DNA from: an uncultured Eubacteriales bacterium
Lineage (GTDB): Bacteria > Bacillota > Clostridia > UBA1381 > UBA9506
Direction: 5' to 3'
NCBI GenBank assembly: GCA_900545185.1
Contig: UQYH01000001.1
Span: 1 to 48,213 of the forward strand
DNA length: 48,213 nt
The first letter of the stretch is position 1. Every line of letters starts with the position of its first letter. Positions 34,690-42,936 of this stretch are shown piece after piece. Made by a program: the position numbers and the translations under genes. The notes beneath the pieces were generated by a model. That model saw only the letters and a list, made by a program, of their open reading frames with translations. It searched no databases and was not told the origin of the DNA.

Positions 34690-36246
34690 CTATTTTTCGC
34701 GCTTTCCAAACAGAATAAAGCTAACCACGCCGATTTTGACATCCTTCGGCATCCCCAAAATTGTCAATCTTGCCGCCGTGGCACGCTTGGGAGAAAACGT
34801 TTGATAATCATTTAATAAATCCGTTTGATTGTCTGACATATCAAGCACCGTTTCCCACTGAATTGTGCTCGCATCTGCCCCATCATTTGTCACGGTCGAA
34901 TCTGTCGTCACTTCAATTTTATATTGCACGGCACCGGGCGCTATGCCAAGGTCTTTATCATACCCGTATTCTTTCCAAAGAACGCGGCTTGCATATACGT
35001 TATAATCGGCACGCAAAGCAACAATCAGCTGACGTTTGGTATCGCCCTCATCCGGTTCCCACCAGGTACACATGCTTTCATCCGTCGTGTAAAACGGTTC
35101 GCGTCCCGGTGCGGCCGAAGTTGCCCAAGCCGGGTTTTGGTGATTCAGCGCCAAAAGTCCGGCGCCGTTGTCCGGGTCATTCGGCACGGTCACACCCGGC
35201 GCCCACTGCGGATAATCCGTTGTCTTAACATGCAATTCGCCTTGTTCATCCACCACAACCTTATCCATCCCGACACGACGCTCGTACATATGCTTTGAGG
35301 CCGCTACACTTGTGTAGAATACCCACAGGCTGCCATCCGACCCCTCTGTTACACAGCCGTGCCCGGCGCCGCGGCAAATGCCCTCCCGTTTTTCGCAAAA
35401 CGGGCCGCTATTCTGCGGACGATAGCCCGAAAGCGGCGATTCATCCGAATAATAAACACCCAGATTATAAGTATCGTAGCAAGTGCCGTTTGCCGCATAG
35501 GTCAAATAATACCGTCCGTTATGCTTAAACACGTCGCAGCCCTCAATCCAGCCCACATCCGTTTGCTGATACCGTGCGCCGTTGCGCTCCCATTCTACCT
35601 CCGGCCGATATTCCACAATGCGGACGGGGTCACACAAAAGCTCCCACGGCCGATCTGGGTTTAATTCTGTGCCTTGGATACCCGTCTCGATACCGCATCC
35701 GAAAAAAAGATACAGCCGCCCATCATCCTCAAACAACGCGGGGTCATCCACCCACAGCTCGCTGCCATCGGGTTTTACAAAATTGCCGATTTTTTCAAAC
35801 GGCCCAAAGGGTGAATCTGCCGCATAGATGCAGTTGGTTGAAGAATGAACCATGTAAAACCGACCGTTATGATGTACAACCGTTAACGCCACAAAGATTT
35901 CAAATAAAGAAATTTCATGCGCCGTCAAGGCTCTGCCCTCTTTGGTTTGTCCGCTTGCATCAAATTTTTTGGGCAAAAGAGAATGCATCTCCCAATGGAG
36001 AAGATCAGACGACACATAACAACAATCCATACTGCCGTACAGATACCACTTGCCGTCATAAAACATAATATCCGGGTCAGCCATGGTGCGATAGGCACGT
36101 GCCGGCCGCTTGCAAACAGCTTCCTGCCCCTCATGCCAGCGATCCGTCACAGGCAGATATGCACTGGGGAACCATGTTTTACCGGCATAAAAATAGTCGG
36201 GGAACGATACGGGGTTGCAAAATGTTTTCGTGTAATCCTGTTTCAT
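34690..36246 (-). CDS. GH43 family glycoside hydrolase, cytosolic
   Basis: Five-bladed beta-propeller enzyme, probably an arabinosidase or xylosidase, although GH43 also includes galactosidases. The 518-aa product has no signal peptide. The propeller spans about 30-340. TMADPDIMFYDGKWYLYGS carries the candidate general base Asp57. LWVDDPALFEDDGRLYLFFG is the middle-blade motif, likely with the pKa-modulating Asp. GWIEGCDVFKHNGRYYLTYA carries the candidate acid Glu. The last about 130 residues form a beta-sandwich (YNVYASRVLWKEYGYD, TAARLTILGMP) resembling an F5/8-C carbohydrate-binding domain. ATG has AAAGGAGAC upstream. It is the third gene of the operon after the 1063-aa protein and GH29. 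No terminator was found after it, so transcription may run on into the lplB operon. Confidence 0.88.
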   Translation of the reverse strand: MKQDYTKTFCNPVSFPDYFYAGKTWFPSAYLPVTDRWHEGQEAVCKRPARAYRTMADPDIMFYDGKWYLYGSMDCCYVSSDLLHWEMHSLLPKKFDASGQTKEGRALTAHEISLFEIFVALTVVHHNGRFYMVHSSTNCIYAADSPFGPFEKIGNFVKPDGSELWVDDPALFEDDGRLYLFFGCGIETGIQGTELNPDRPWELLCDPVRIVEYRPEVEWERNGARYQQTDVGWIEGCDVFKHNGRYYLTYAANGTCYDTYNLGVYYSDESPLSGYRPQNSGPFCEKREGICRGAGHGCVTEGSDGSLWVFYTSVAASKHMYERRVGMDKVVVDEQGELHVKTTDYPQWAPGVTVPNDPDNGAGLLALNHQNPAWATSAAPGREPFYTTDESMCTWWEPDEGDTKRQLIVALRADYNVYASRVLWKEYGYDKDLGIAPGAVQYKIEVTTDSTVTNDGADASTIQWETVLDMSDNQTDLLNDYQTFSPKRATAARLTILGMPKDVKIGVVSFILFGKREK

Positions 36247-36270
36247 AATATTGTCTCCTTTACGTTTACA

Positions 36271-38022
36271 TTAATTTTTAATGAGCATAATTTGTGTTAC
36301 ATACAAACCGGCAGGATCGGCAAGATTAATAGATTCTGCAAAAAGATGCAAACGACAGTTTTTGTTCGCTTGCAAGTGAATCTTCCCGATAATGCTGCCT
36401 GTTTCAGAAAAGTATTTTCGATTGACGCCATGCGGCAACACATCTTCTGTCAACTCTGCACAAAGATCGTTATCTCCACAGCAGACACGTACCCGATGTC
36501 CGCCCGTCCACGGCATATATTTTGCGGTTGCCGTGTATACAAGCACCTCATAATCGCCGCTGACTATAGGTGTAAAATCCCAATATATTGAATTTTTTTC
36601 CGATTTCCACCATTCCACACTGCCGTTTATATTCACCTTCATTTCGGTACTCAGGTTGCCCCAGTATTCACCCAGCACACGATCCATAGAGCTTGCAAAG
36701 GTCGGTGTTTCCGTCTTGCTTTCTTTTTGAATACGGCAGACACAGCACGGCAGTATAACGGCTCCTTCTTCTTGCTGAAACAAGCCCCCCTGCACCCTCG
36801 GCTCGGCATCCAAGGTTAATTGGATGACGGTAACCGTATCATCCCATGCCACGCCGCCGGTTTGCAGCGTTATCTTTCGAGCAGACTGTGTAAAGCAAAC
36901 ATTCTCACCGCCTAAAACCGTTGCCGCAAGCACTTTATTTTGCAATCCGTATAATGTAATCGTCCTTTGCGGCTCTTTAACAAGCAAATACAAAGCATTT
37001 TCTTTTTGTGTGACCCAGCCAAACGAAAAATCAGCCGTAAAGGGAGATGCCTTTGCAGAATAAATTGCTTCTCCGTAGCGTTTCATCCAGCTTCCAAGAC
37101 TCTTGGCAAGGTCAACAGCTTCACAGGGCAAGCTTCCGTCCGGCTTAGGGCCGATGTTTAAAAGCAGGTTAGCACCTTTTGAAACAACCGCACATAAAAG
37201 CTCGATGACAGTACGGGGTGTTTTAAAATTTTTATCATCCCGTTTATAGCCCCACGAATCGTTGGTGGTGGCACAGGTTTCAGCACAAACCTGCGTTTTG
37301 CCGTACGGAGCTTCGTTATCACCCATACATAAAAAGTCCGAATCCTCTGTCGCGCCGCCCAATCGACCGTTAATTAAACAATCGGGCTGCAAGCTTTTCA
37401 CAAAGCTTCGCAGTTCTTTGGCTCTTTCGGCTGTGATGCCCCACGGCACATCAAACCAAACAACACCTATATCGCCGTATTGCGTTAACAGCTCGCGCAG
37501 CTGGAATTTGCATTTGCCCTCAAAGTAGCTTTCAAAATCCCGTTCATTTTCCGGCACGGCAAAGTCCCAAGTATTACCCATGGCATTCGGCTCGTGAAAG
37601 TCCACACCCTGACTGTAATACGCGCAAGGGCGAATCCCATGTGCACGCGCCGCCGTGCACAGCGCACCGAAAACATCCTCCTTCGCGCCCGAACGGCCGT
37701 TGATGCTGTAATCATCATACGCCGTGTTAAACATAGAAAAGCCCTCATGATGCTTTGTTGTGAAAACAAGATACCGCGCCCCCATTTCCTCGGCCAACGC
37801 TGCAATCTGCTCCGCATCAAAATGCTTGGTGCTTAGCTTTTCGGCAAACCTTTCATATGCGGCATTCGGAATTTTTTCGCGTGACTGAATCCATTCCACA
37901 ATTCCCTTGGTTTCTTTACCGTTATAATAGCCCTCCGTTGCCGAATATAAGCCCCAGTGGATAAACAAACCCAGTTTTGCATTTTCAAACCAAGCAATTT
38001 TTTCGCTGCCTCTTTCTATCAT
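36271..38022 (-). CDS. GH29 alpha-L-fucosidase, cytosolic
   Basis: Retaining exo-fucosidase that removes alpha-L-fucose from imported oligosaccharides. The 583-aa product begins MIERGSEKIAWFENAKLG; FIHWGLYSATEG, FTTKHHEGFSMF and VVWFDVPWG are GH29 hallmarks, with Asp191 in WFD as the nucleophile. The barrel spans about 1-350, followed by a beta-sandwich (about 355-430) and a C-terminal carbohydrate-binding-like domain (about 450-583, with YWDFTPIVSGDYEVLVYTA and GKIHLQAN). There is no signal peptide. ATG at 38022 is chosen for AAGGAGG at 8 nt; the upstream gene stops only 2 nt before it, so the two are translationally coupled. The acid/base residue cannot be placed reliably by eye. Its presence suggests a fucosylated substrate; some GH29-like enzymes act on other sugars. 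Confidence 0.9.
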   Translation of the reverse strand: MIERGSEKIAWFENAKLGLFIHWGLYSATEGYYNGKETKGIVEWIQSREKIPNAAYERFAEKLSTKHFDAEQIAALAEEMGARYLVFTTKHHEGFSMFNTAYDDYSINGRSGAKEDVFGALCTAARAHGIRPCAYYSQGVDFHEPNAMGNTWDFAVPENERDFESYFEGKCKFQLRELLTQYGDIGVVWFDVPWGITAERAKELRSFVKSLQPDCLINGRLGGATEDSDFLCMGDNEAPYGKTQVCAETCATTNDSWGYKRDDKNFKTPRTVIELLCAVVSKGANLLLNIGPKPDGSLPCEAVDLAKSLGSWMKRYGEAIYSAKASPFTADFSFGWVTQKENALYLLVKEPQRTITLYGLQNKVLAATVLGGENVCFTQSARKITLQTGGVAWDDTVTVIQLTLDAEPRVQGGLFQQEEGAVILPCCVCRIQKESKTETPTFASSMDRVLGEYWGNLSTEMKVNINGSVEWWKSEKNSIYWDFTPIVSGDYEVLVYTATAKYMPWTGGHRVRVCCGDNDLCAELTEDVLPHGVNRKYFSETGSIIGKIHLQANKNCRLHLFAESINLADPAGLYVTQIMLIKN

Positions 38023-38024
38023 GC

Positions 38025-41000
38025 CTATCCCCTCCTTCTGACCTCTATGCAGCCGATGGACTGCGCCGGCATTGCAACCGAAAGCTCGGCAAACCCGTCG
38101 TGCACAACAGGTGTCAGCTCGGTTTCGTTCCAAGTGTCGTAATAAACCGTTCCTTCTTCGTGTACAACACGCAGAGCCTTACCGCGATAGGTTGAATATG
38201 CCCGATTATAAAGCGTATAGACCTCACGGTTATCGCCCGGAAAACGATTGGCACAAACGGCAGGCGATAACGTGTCCACCATGGTTTCCGGCGTGTCCGA
38301 TGCAAAGCAATCGGCATACTTTTTCTTTAAATGATACGCCTTCACCGTAAAATCAAGCCCGGCCGATTCCTCATTATCCCAAAAAGAATCATAAATTGCT
38401 TCACCGTTAAAAAAGATAAACTTTTGCGGATGCCAGCTTAAATGCCGCATTGCCATCGGCAAAATCAACTGTACGATTTTCGGGAAGGCAAAGCGATACA
38501 CGTCCGTAAAGACACGTCCTAAGCGATCATTGCCGTCACCACCGCGCCAGGCCGTTTCAATCATGTCCACAACGCTGTCGATGATGTAGTATGAAATATT
38601 GCAGTCGATATAACGCGCGTTCACATCCACGGCCGCATATTCGCCGTATAAAACAACCTCCTCCGGCATGGCGTTCTTTAAGTCCGAAATAAAGTCACGA
38701 TCTGTTTTTAAAAGGTTCGAAGGAACTTCATGACCGTGATCTTTCCCATAGCAGCGATTTTCAATCCGCAGGCTGAACTCATCCACATACAAAAGCGGAA
38801 TTTGCAATTCCCGATACACACGCTGATAGATTTTTAAAATTTCCTCGCGCCATTCTCGGTTGGCATGGCACATTCTGTAAGCATCGGCAATTTGTATGTA
38901 ATCGCCCAGGTCGTTTTGCACGCGCAGACCTTTTTCAAAAAAGTGCTTTGCCTGCGGATAGCTTGCAGACAGCAGCGTGGGGTGCATATACAGTGAAACA
39001 GGGATTCCCATATCATCCCGGATTTCGTGCAGCGCCTTTGAAAAAGCCTCAAGTCCGCCAAATTCGTCATAATCGCTTTCGCCGTAGTTCCCCCATTTAT
39101 AAACAATTTTTCCGTTTTCATCACGATATGTCCAAGACCAAAGGTGCAAAATATCGGGGTAACAGCCTGCAATTTCTTTTTGCTCCTCCAGCACCTTTTT
39201 AAAGGCAAATTCCTTTGTTTCCGTATCGTACCAAATCGGTTCTTTGTAAAATGCCTTGGTTTCCACAAAATCCGTAATCTCGGCCAAAAGCCAAAAGCAT
39301 TTTCGATACCAATCTTTATTTTGGCATTTATACGGCTCGTACCAGCTGTCCAGCCATTTTTTATAAATAGCAAAAGAAGCACGCCAATCCCCTTCGTGCG
39401 CCGTCAGCACGGCAGGCGATGCCGTAAAGTCGCCATTCGGTACAATCTCGCCGTACATCGCGGGGTATTCTACATAAAAGCCGATACCGGCCGCATCCTT
39501 TTCCAGTGCGTATTTACGCACAACCAACTCACGCTCCCGCGTTGTCAGCGCCAAACCGCCCTGTTCGGCCGGGCTGTACACATCCAAAAACTGCATGGGG
39601 AACGAAGGCGCCGATTCTTCATAAATAAATACGGTTTCGTTACTGTTTAAATTTTGATATTTCGGGAAGAAATACCAGCCGTCCTCTGCCGTTTTGTGCT
39701 GCATGCCGCTGACGGTTGGGAACAGAATCCCCATACGGCAGTTTTCGTCACCAACATTATGAATACGCAGGTTCCATTCAATATCACAAGCGCCGTCAAA
39801 AGAAGCCGTAATGTAAAGCTCTAAACCTTGATAGCGATACACAACCCTTGCCGAATCACCTTCTGCCTTGGCGTCAACCAAGGTTAAATCAGTGTGTAAC
39901 GTACCTTCCGAATCGCGCAGCTTAATAAAATAATCGGGTCTGACGGTACTGTGTTTGACATAACCGTTTTGCATTTCCAGCAGCTTCATACCGCCTTGTA
40001 AGCCAAATCGCATAGAAAGCGCGCCGTTTTGAATAAAAAGCTCATCATCTTGCAGAGAAATGTTTTGCTTTGATTCAACCGAATGAACAATCGGCTCTGC
40101 CAGCTCCGGTATCAGCATTTCGGGCAGCAGGCGTTTTTGTGTTTGGTTCACCGTAACGGCAGCAAGGCAGCAATCTGTTTCAAGCAATCGGTTGTGGAAG
40201 ATAACGCGTTCCACACGGCTGCCGTCTGCCGGTACGGCATACACGCCGACATCGCCGCTCACGCCATGACGTCCTGCCGACAGATTCAGCGGCAAGGCCG
40301 TATCGCGTCTGCCACCCTGATACGCAACAGTGACCATAAACCCTTCCACATCATCGACCAAAAGCGGCATGGTCACATCACCGCAATATTCACCCAAAAT
40401 CGTACCGTCCGAGGCAAATCCCCAACGCTGATGCCGTTTACCGCGCAGTGACATGATAAAAAAGATTTCACTCGCCGCGCACCGAATCGGAACTTCAATC
40501 AAGCTGTCACGGCTGACAGGCCGACACAGGCCGCGTTTGGTTTTGACTCCGAAATTTAAAATTTCCTCGTCATTTTCTTTGGGGGCAGGCGGCGGTGCAA
40601 TCAAGTTATTGCCCTCCGGTTGTACAGTAAAGGGAATGTGATGCAGCACAACATTTGTTTCGGTAAAAAAACGACCGCCGTCTATCATGATCGCTTCCGC
40701 GCAAAAGCGGCTGTTAAACTGCTCTTCAAGCGAAATTTGTGTAAAGGCTTCTGCCTTGTCGGTTAAAAGCTTGTCGCAGCAACGGGGCAATTCATCCGAC
40801 GCACAGGTATACATGGCATAAACCGAAAAATCGGCATAAAAACGCCTGTCTATATAAAATACAATTTTAATGCCGACATAGCTGCTGCCCTCTGTTTGCA
40901 CAATCACCGAATGGCGGCGGTTATCCAACACAACATCGTCATAGCAAACAAGCGGCACTTCGCCGCCGTCTGCCGTCAGCGCAAACACGAACGGCTTGCG

Positions 41001-41216
41001 GAACGAAAGCTGTCTGCGCAGCCCTTGGGCGGCATATTCCAAAACAAAATATTCCTCCATGCTAAAGGGCGTTTGCACCATAAATGTATAGCTTTTTTGC
41101 TCTCCGTAAAACTTTTGTCCAAAAACGGTACCCTCGCCGTGTAGCACAACGCAATCCGCTTTGGAGCTAACCATACCGTTGGTTGTTGTAAATCCGGCTT
41201 TTTTCAAATCAAACAT
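38025..41216 (-). CDS. Large cytosolic TIM-barrel protein, DUF6259-like, putative glycosidase (1063 aa)
   Basis: First gene of the GH29/GH43 operon. ATG at 41216 has GGAGG 7 nt upstream; an open frame extends to 41420 but would cross the promoter. Residues about 1-400 and 420-640 form beta-rich sandwich domains. From about 640 a barrel-like region appears: DILHLWSWTYRDENGKIVYKWG, IPVSLYMHPTLLSA, LLYVDEFSLRIENRCYGKDHG, VVLYGEYAAVDVNARYIDCN. The acidic residues in YVDEF and LYGEY sit where retaining glycosidases carry their catalytic pair. The C-terminal about 100 residues are another beta domain. The sequence reminds me of DUF6259 proteins of Clostridia; no activity is known to me. No signal peptide. 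By context it should attack an imported oligosaccharide before or with GH29. Confidence 0.62.
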   Translation of the reverse strand: MFDLKKAGFTTTNGMVSSKADCVVLHGEGTVFGQKFYGEQKSYTFMVQTPFSMEEYFVLEYAAQGLRRQLSFRKPFVFALTADGGEVPLVCYDDVVLDNRRHSVIVQTEGSSYVGIKIVFYIDRRFYADFSVYAMYTCASDELPRCCDKLLTDKAEAFTQISLEEQFNSRFCAEAIMIDGGRFFTETNVVLHHIPFTVQPEGNNLIAPPPAPKENDEEILNFGVKTKRGLCRPVSRDSLIEVPIRCAASEIFFIMSLRGKRHQRWGFASDGTILGEYCGDVTMPLLVDDVEGFMVTVAYQGGRRDTALPLNLSAGRHGVSGDVGVYAVPADGSRVERVIFHNRLLETDCCLAAVTVNQTQKRLLPEMLIPELAEPIVHSVESKQNISLQDDELFIQNGALSMRFGLQGGMKLLEMQNGYVKHSTVRPDYFIKLRDSEGTLHTDLTLVDAKAEGDSARVVYRYQGLELYITASFDGACDIEWNLRIHNVGDENCRMGILFPTVSGMQHKTAEDGWYFFPKYQNLNSNETVFIYEESAPSFPMQFLDVYSPAEQGGLALTTRERELVVRKYALEKDAAGIGFYVEYPAMYGEIVPNGDFTASPAVLTAHEGDWRASFAIYKKWLDSWYEPYKCQNKDWYRKCFWLLAEITDFVETKAFYKEPIWYDTETKEFAFKKVLEEQKEIAGCYPDILHLWSWTYRDENGKIVYKWGNYGESDYDEFGGLEAFSKALHEIRDDMGIPVSLYMHPTLLSASYPQAKHFFEKGLRVQNDLGDYIQIADAYRMCHANREWREEILKIYQRVYRELQIPLLYVDEFSLRIENRCYGKDHGHEVPSNLLKTDRDFISDLKNAMPEEVVLYGEYAAVDVNARYIDCNISYYIIDSVVDMIETAWRGGDGNDRLGRVFTDVYRFAFPKIVQLILPMAMRHLSWHPQKFIFFNGEAIYDSFWDNEESAGLDFTVKAYHLKKKYADCFASDTPETMVDTLSPAVCANRFPGDNREVYTLYNRAYSTYRGKALRVVHEEGTVYYDTWNETELTPVVHDGFAELSVAMPAQSIGCIEVRRRG

Positions 41217-41258
41217 TCTTGTTCCTCCATCAATCATTTCTCGTTGTTTTACCATTCT

Positions 41259-41288
41259 ATTATACGCCATGCGCCGATGGCTTGTAAA
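41259..41288 (-). promoter_or_regulatory. Sigma-A promoter of the 1063-aa gene / GH29 / GH43 operon
   Basis: On the minus strand: TTTACA (41288-41283), an 18-nt spacer, TATAAT (41264-41259). It diverges from the ppa promoter 140 bp away. Confidence 0.78.
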
Positions 41289-41313
41289 TCCGTTATCCTT
41301 GCCCCCGTCAACC

Positions 41314-41380
41314 ATTTTTAGAAAACAATACGCAATTTTTGTTGTTGATTTTTGCACTTGCACGGTTAATTTTTGCACTG
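41314..41380 (-). promoter_or_regulatory. Four A-rich half-sites in two 21-bp-spaced pairs, candidate AraC operator
   Basis: On the minus strand AAAAAT occurs at 41374-41369, 41353-41348, 41340-41335 and 41319-41314. Intervals are 21, 13 and 21 nt. The outer pair sits in the 10-mer GTGCAAAAAT, repeated exactly. Within this array lies AACAACAAAAATTG (41346-41333), whose G is 45 nt before the -35 box and 69 nt before the -10 box, as at the two sister promoters. AraC-type proteins classically bind direct repeats about 21 bp apart. Confidence 0.6.
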
Positions 41381-41403
41381 CTCCCAAGCTTTCCTCCTGT
41401 CTC

Positions 41404-41432
41404 TTGATTTTCTTTGCCATTCGTGCTACAAT
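41404..41432 (+). promoter_or_regulatory. Sigma-A promoter of ppa
   Basis: TTGATT (41404-41409), a 17-nt spacer and TACAAT (41427-41432); AGGAG follows at 41462-41466. The shared element of the polysaccharide promoters is not found upstream in this orientation. Confidence 0.7.
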
Positions 41433-41474
41433 AAGTCATGTTAATTCATAATTTATATGTTAGGAGACTGCACA

Positions 41475-42005
41475 ATGAATGTTTGGCACGACATTGCACC
41501 GAATCGTATTTTACCCGAAAACTTTTTGGCGGTCATTGAAATTGAAAAGGGCAGCAAAAAGAAATATGAACTGGACAAAGAAACCGGTATGATTATTTTA
41601 GATCGAATCCTGTATACCTCCACACATTACCCGGCCAATTACGGTTTTATTCCGCGCACCCTGGCAGATGACGGCGACCCCTTGGACGTACTGGTGCTGA
41701 CATCCGAGGCAATTGATCCGCTCGTTTTGGTAAAATGCTATCCCATCGGCGTTATCACCATGATTGATAACGGTAAAATGGATGAAAAAATTATTGCCAT
41801 TCCTTTTGACGACCCAACTTATAACAATTATCGCGACATCAGCGAGCTGCCCAACCATTTATTTGAAGAAATGCGTCACTTCTTTTCGGTTTATAAAGAA
41901 CTGGAGGGGAAAACAACTGCCGTTGATGAGGTGCAAGGACGCGAAACTGCCTTAAAGCTGATTGCCGAATACATAAAGAAATACCGTGAAACATACACAC
42001 GCTAA
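41475..42005 (+). CDS. ppa: Family I inorganic pyrophosphatase
   Basis: Cytosolic Mg2+-dependent enzyme that hydrolyses pyrophosphate to two phosphates, pulling biosynthetic reactions forward. The 176-aa product has the usual bacterial length. The family I signature DDGDPLDVL is at residues 65-73, with the metal-binding Asp66, Asp68/Asp71 cluster; EIEKGSKKKYELDKETG, YPANYGFIPRT and the late KYRE region are also typical. ATG at 41475 follows AGGAG by 8 nt; an upstream in-frame ATG at 41457 has no site. It has its own promoter, divergent from the polysaccharide operon. The only terminator behind it is the unusual one that overlaps the start of the next gene. It is probably a housekeeping gene. 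Confidence 0.96.
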   Translation: MNVWHDIAPNRILPENFLAVIEIEKGSKKKYELDKETGMIILDRILYTSTHYPANYGFIPRTLADDGDPLDVLVLTSEAIDPLVLVKCYPIGVITMIDNGKMDEKIIAIPFDDPTYNNYRDISELPNHLFEEMRHFFSVYKELEGKTTAVDEVQGRETALKLIAEYIKKYRETYTR

Positions 42006-42008
42006 AAT

Positions 42009-42049
42009 AAACAACAAAATTTGACAATCTGATTTTGAATATTCACAAC
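42009..42049 (+). promoter_or_regulatory. Candidate AraC-type activator site upstream of the SGNH operon
   Basis: AAACAACAAAATTTGAC (42009-42025) is followed by TTTTGAATATTCAC. The first block matches that at lplB in 15 of 17 positions, and the second in 12 of 14. The G at 42023 is 45 nt before the -35 box and 68 nt before the -10 box. The half-sites AAAATTTGACAAT and GAATATTCACAAC are 21 bp apart. Confidence 0.6.
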
Positions 42050-42067
42050 GCCCGTCAAACACAGCAA

Positions 42068-42096
42068 TTGACAGGCGCTTGCCATGGCGCTATACT
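42068..42096 (+). promoter_or_regulatory. Near-consensus sigma-A promoter of the SGNH-SGNH-isomerase operon
   Basis: TTGACA (42068-42073), a 17-nt spacer and TATACT (42091-42096). The spacer contains the 5' arm of the hairpin at 42081-42139. Transcription should start near 42103, with AAAGGA at 42117-42122 as ribosome binding site. Confidence 0.85.
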
Positions 42097-42139
42097 GAAA
42101 AAAAAGACTTTTCAGGAAAGGATGCGCCATGGCTTTTTT
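42081..42139 (+). terminator. Terminator whose 5' arm lies in the promoter and 3' arm over the start codon of the next gene
   Basis: GCCATGGCGC (42081-42090) pairs perfectly with GCGCCATGGC (42124-42133), followed by six T (42134-42139). Inside, CTGAAAA (42095-42101) pairs with TTTTCAG (42109-42115). RNA coming from ppa would contain the whole structure and could terminate. RNA started at the internal promoter begins after the 5' arm and would escape. The two arms could instead be paired operators, since each holds the palindrome GCCATGGC. Confidence 0.6.
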
Positions 42140-42926
42140 ATTTCATGCCCCAATGAACACACAGAACTTTCAGTCAGTCCCCATATATAAAAAGGGCTGC
42201 CCCAATCCGGGCACACGCCCCGTCACCATCAATTGCCTGGGGGACAGCATTACCTACGGCATCGGTTCTTCTCTCACTCCCGAAAGACCGATGGAAAACT
42301 GGTTGCAATACCACAAGCATTGGCAGAATTTGTATGAGGTAACCGTCCGTAACTACGGCCAGTGCGGTTCCTTTATCGCCGACTACGCCGACCGCACAAG
42401 GGGCGCACAGCCGAATGATTCCATAGCCTTTGTCCGCCGCTTTACCGATATGGATGACAATGCCGATATTGTCACCGTTTTGGGCGGCGTAAACGATTGT
42501 CAGGCCGGATATTACACACCTGCGGAATTTGGCACGATACACGAGCGCGAAAACTGCGACACCTCCACATTTTGCGGTGCCCTGCACGCCCTTTGCGCCG
42601 GACTGCGGCAAAAATATCCGCATGCCTTGCTTGTGTATTTAACACCGCTTATGTACGGTGATCAGAAAGACGGCCGCGGCGCTGTTTGGGAGAACGCCGA
42701 AGCCCTGCCTGCCTATATTGATGCCATTTACGCCATCGCGCCGTTATACGGTCTTCTTGTCGTTGACTTATATACCCCGAAGGCGCTGCATTTTTGCACG
42801 GATTCGGATGATCCGTTTATTTGCGGCGACCGTTTACATTTCGGCTGCAAAGCCCACGCGATTTTAGGTGATTATATTATGAATCGGCTTGCCGAGGCAG
42901 GTGCAGTCAAAATTTTTGCGAAATGA
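42129..42926 (+). CDS. SGNH/GDSL-family hydrolase (265 aa)
   Basis: Probable cytosolic esterase, for example a carbohydrate deacetylase. All SGNH blocks are visible: block I GDSITYG with nucleophile Ser40, block II NYGQCGSF, block III GGVND, and block V GDRLHFG with the Asp-x-x-His pair near the end. No signal peptide. The ATG is 6 nt after AAAGGA and lies within the 3' arm of a terminator-like stem. It leads a three-gene operon whose promoter carries the element shared with the two polysaccharide operons, so it likely removes acyl groups from the imported oligosaccharides. That role is inferred; SGNH enzymes have broad substrates. Confidence 0.83.
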   Translation: MAFLFHAPMNTQNFQSVPIYKKGCPNPGTRPVTINCLGDSITYGIGSSLTPERPMENWLQYHKHWQNLYEVTVRNYGQCGSFIADYADRTRGAQPNDSIAFVRRFTDMDDNADIVTVLGGVNDCQAGYYTPAEFGTIHERENCDTSTFCGALHALCAGLRQKYPHALLVYLTPLMYGDQKDGRGAVWENAEALPAYIDAIYAIAPLYGLLVVDLYTPKALHFCTDSDDPFICGDRLHFGCKAHAILGDYIMNRLAEAGAVKIFAK

Positions 42927-42936
42927 GGAAAAATAA

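Noticed and set aside
41217..41420. 68-residue N-terminal extension of the 1063-aa protein
   Set aside because: It would be translated from DNA that contains the promoter and operator of the gene; GGAGG before ATG 41216 is convincing.
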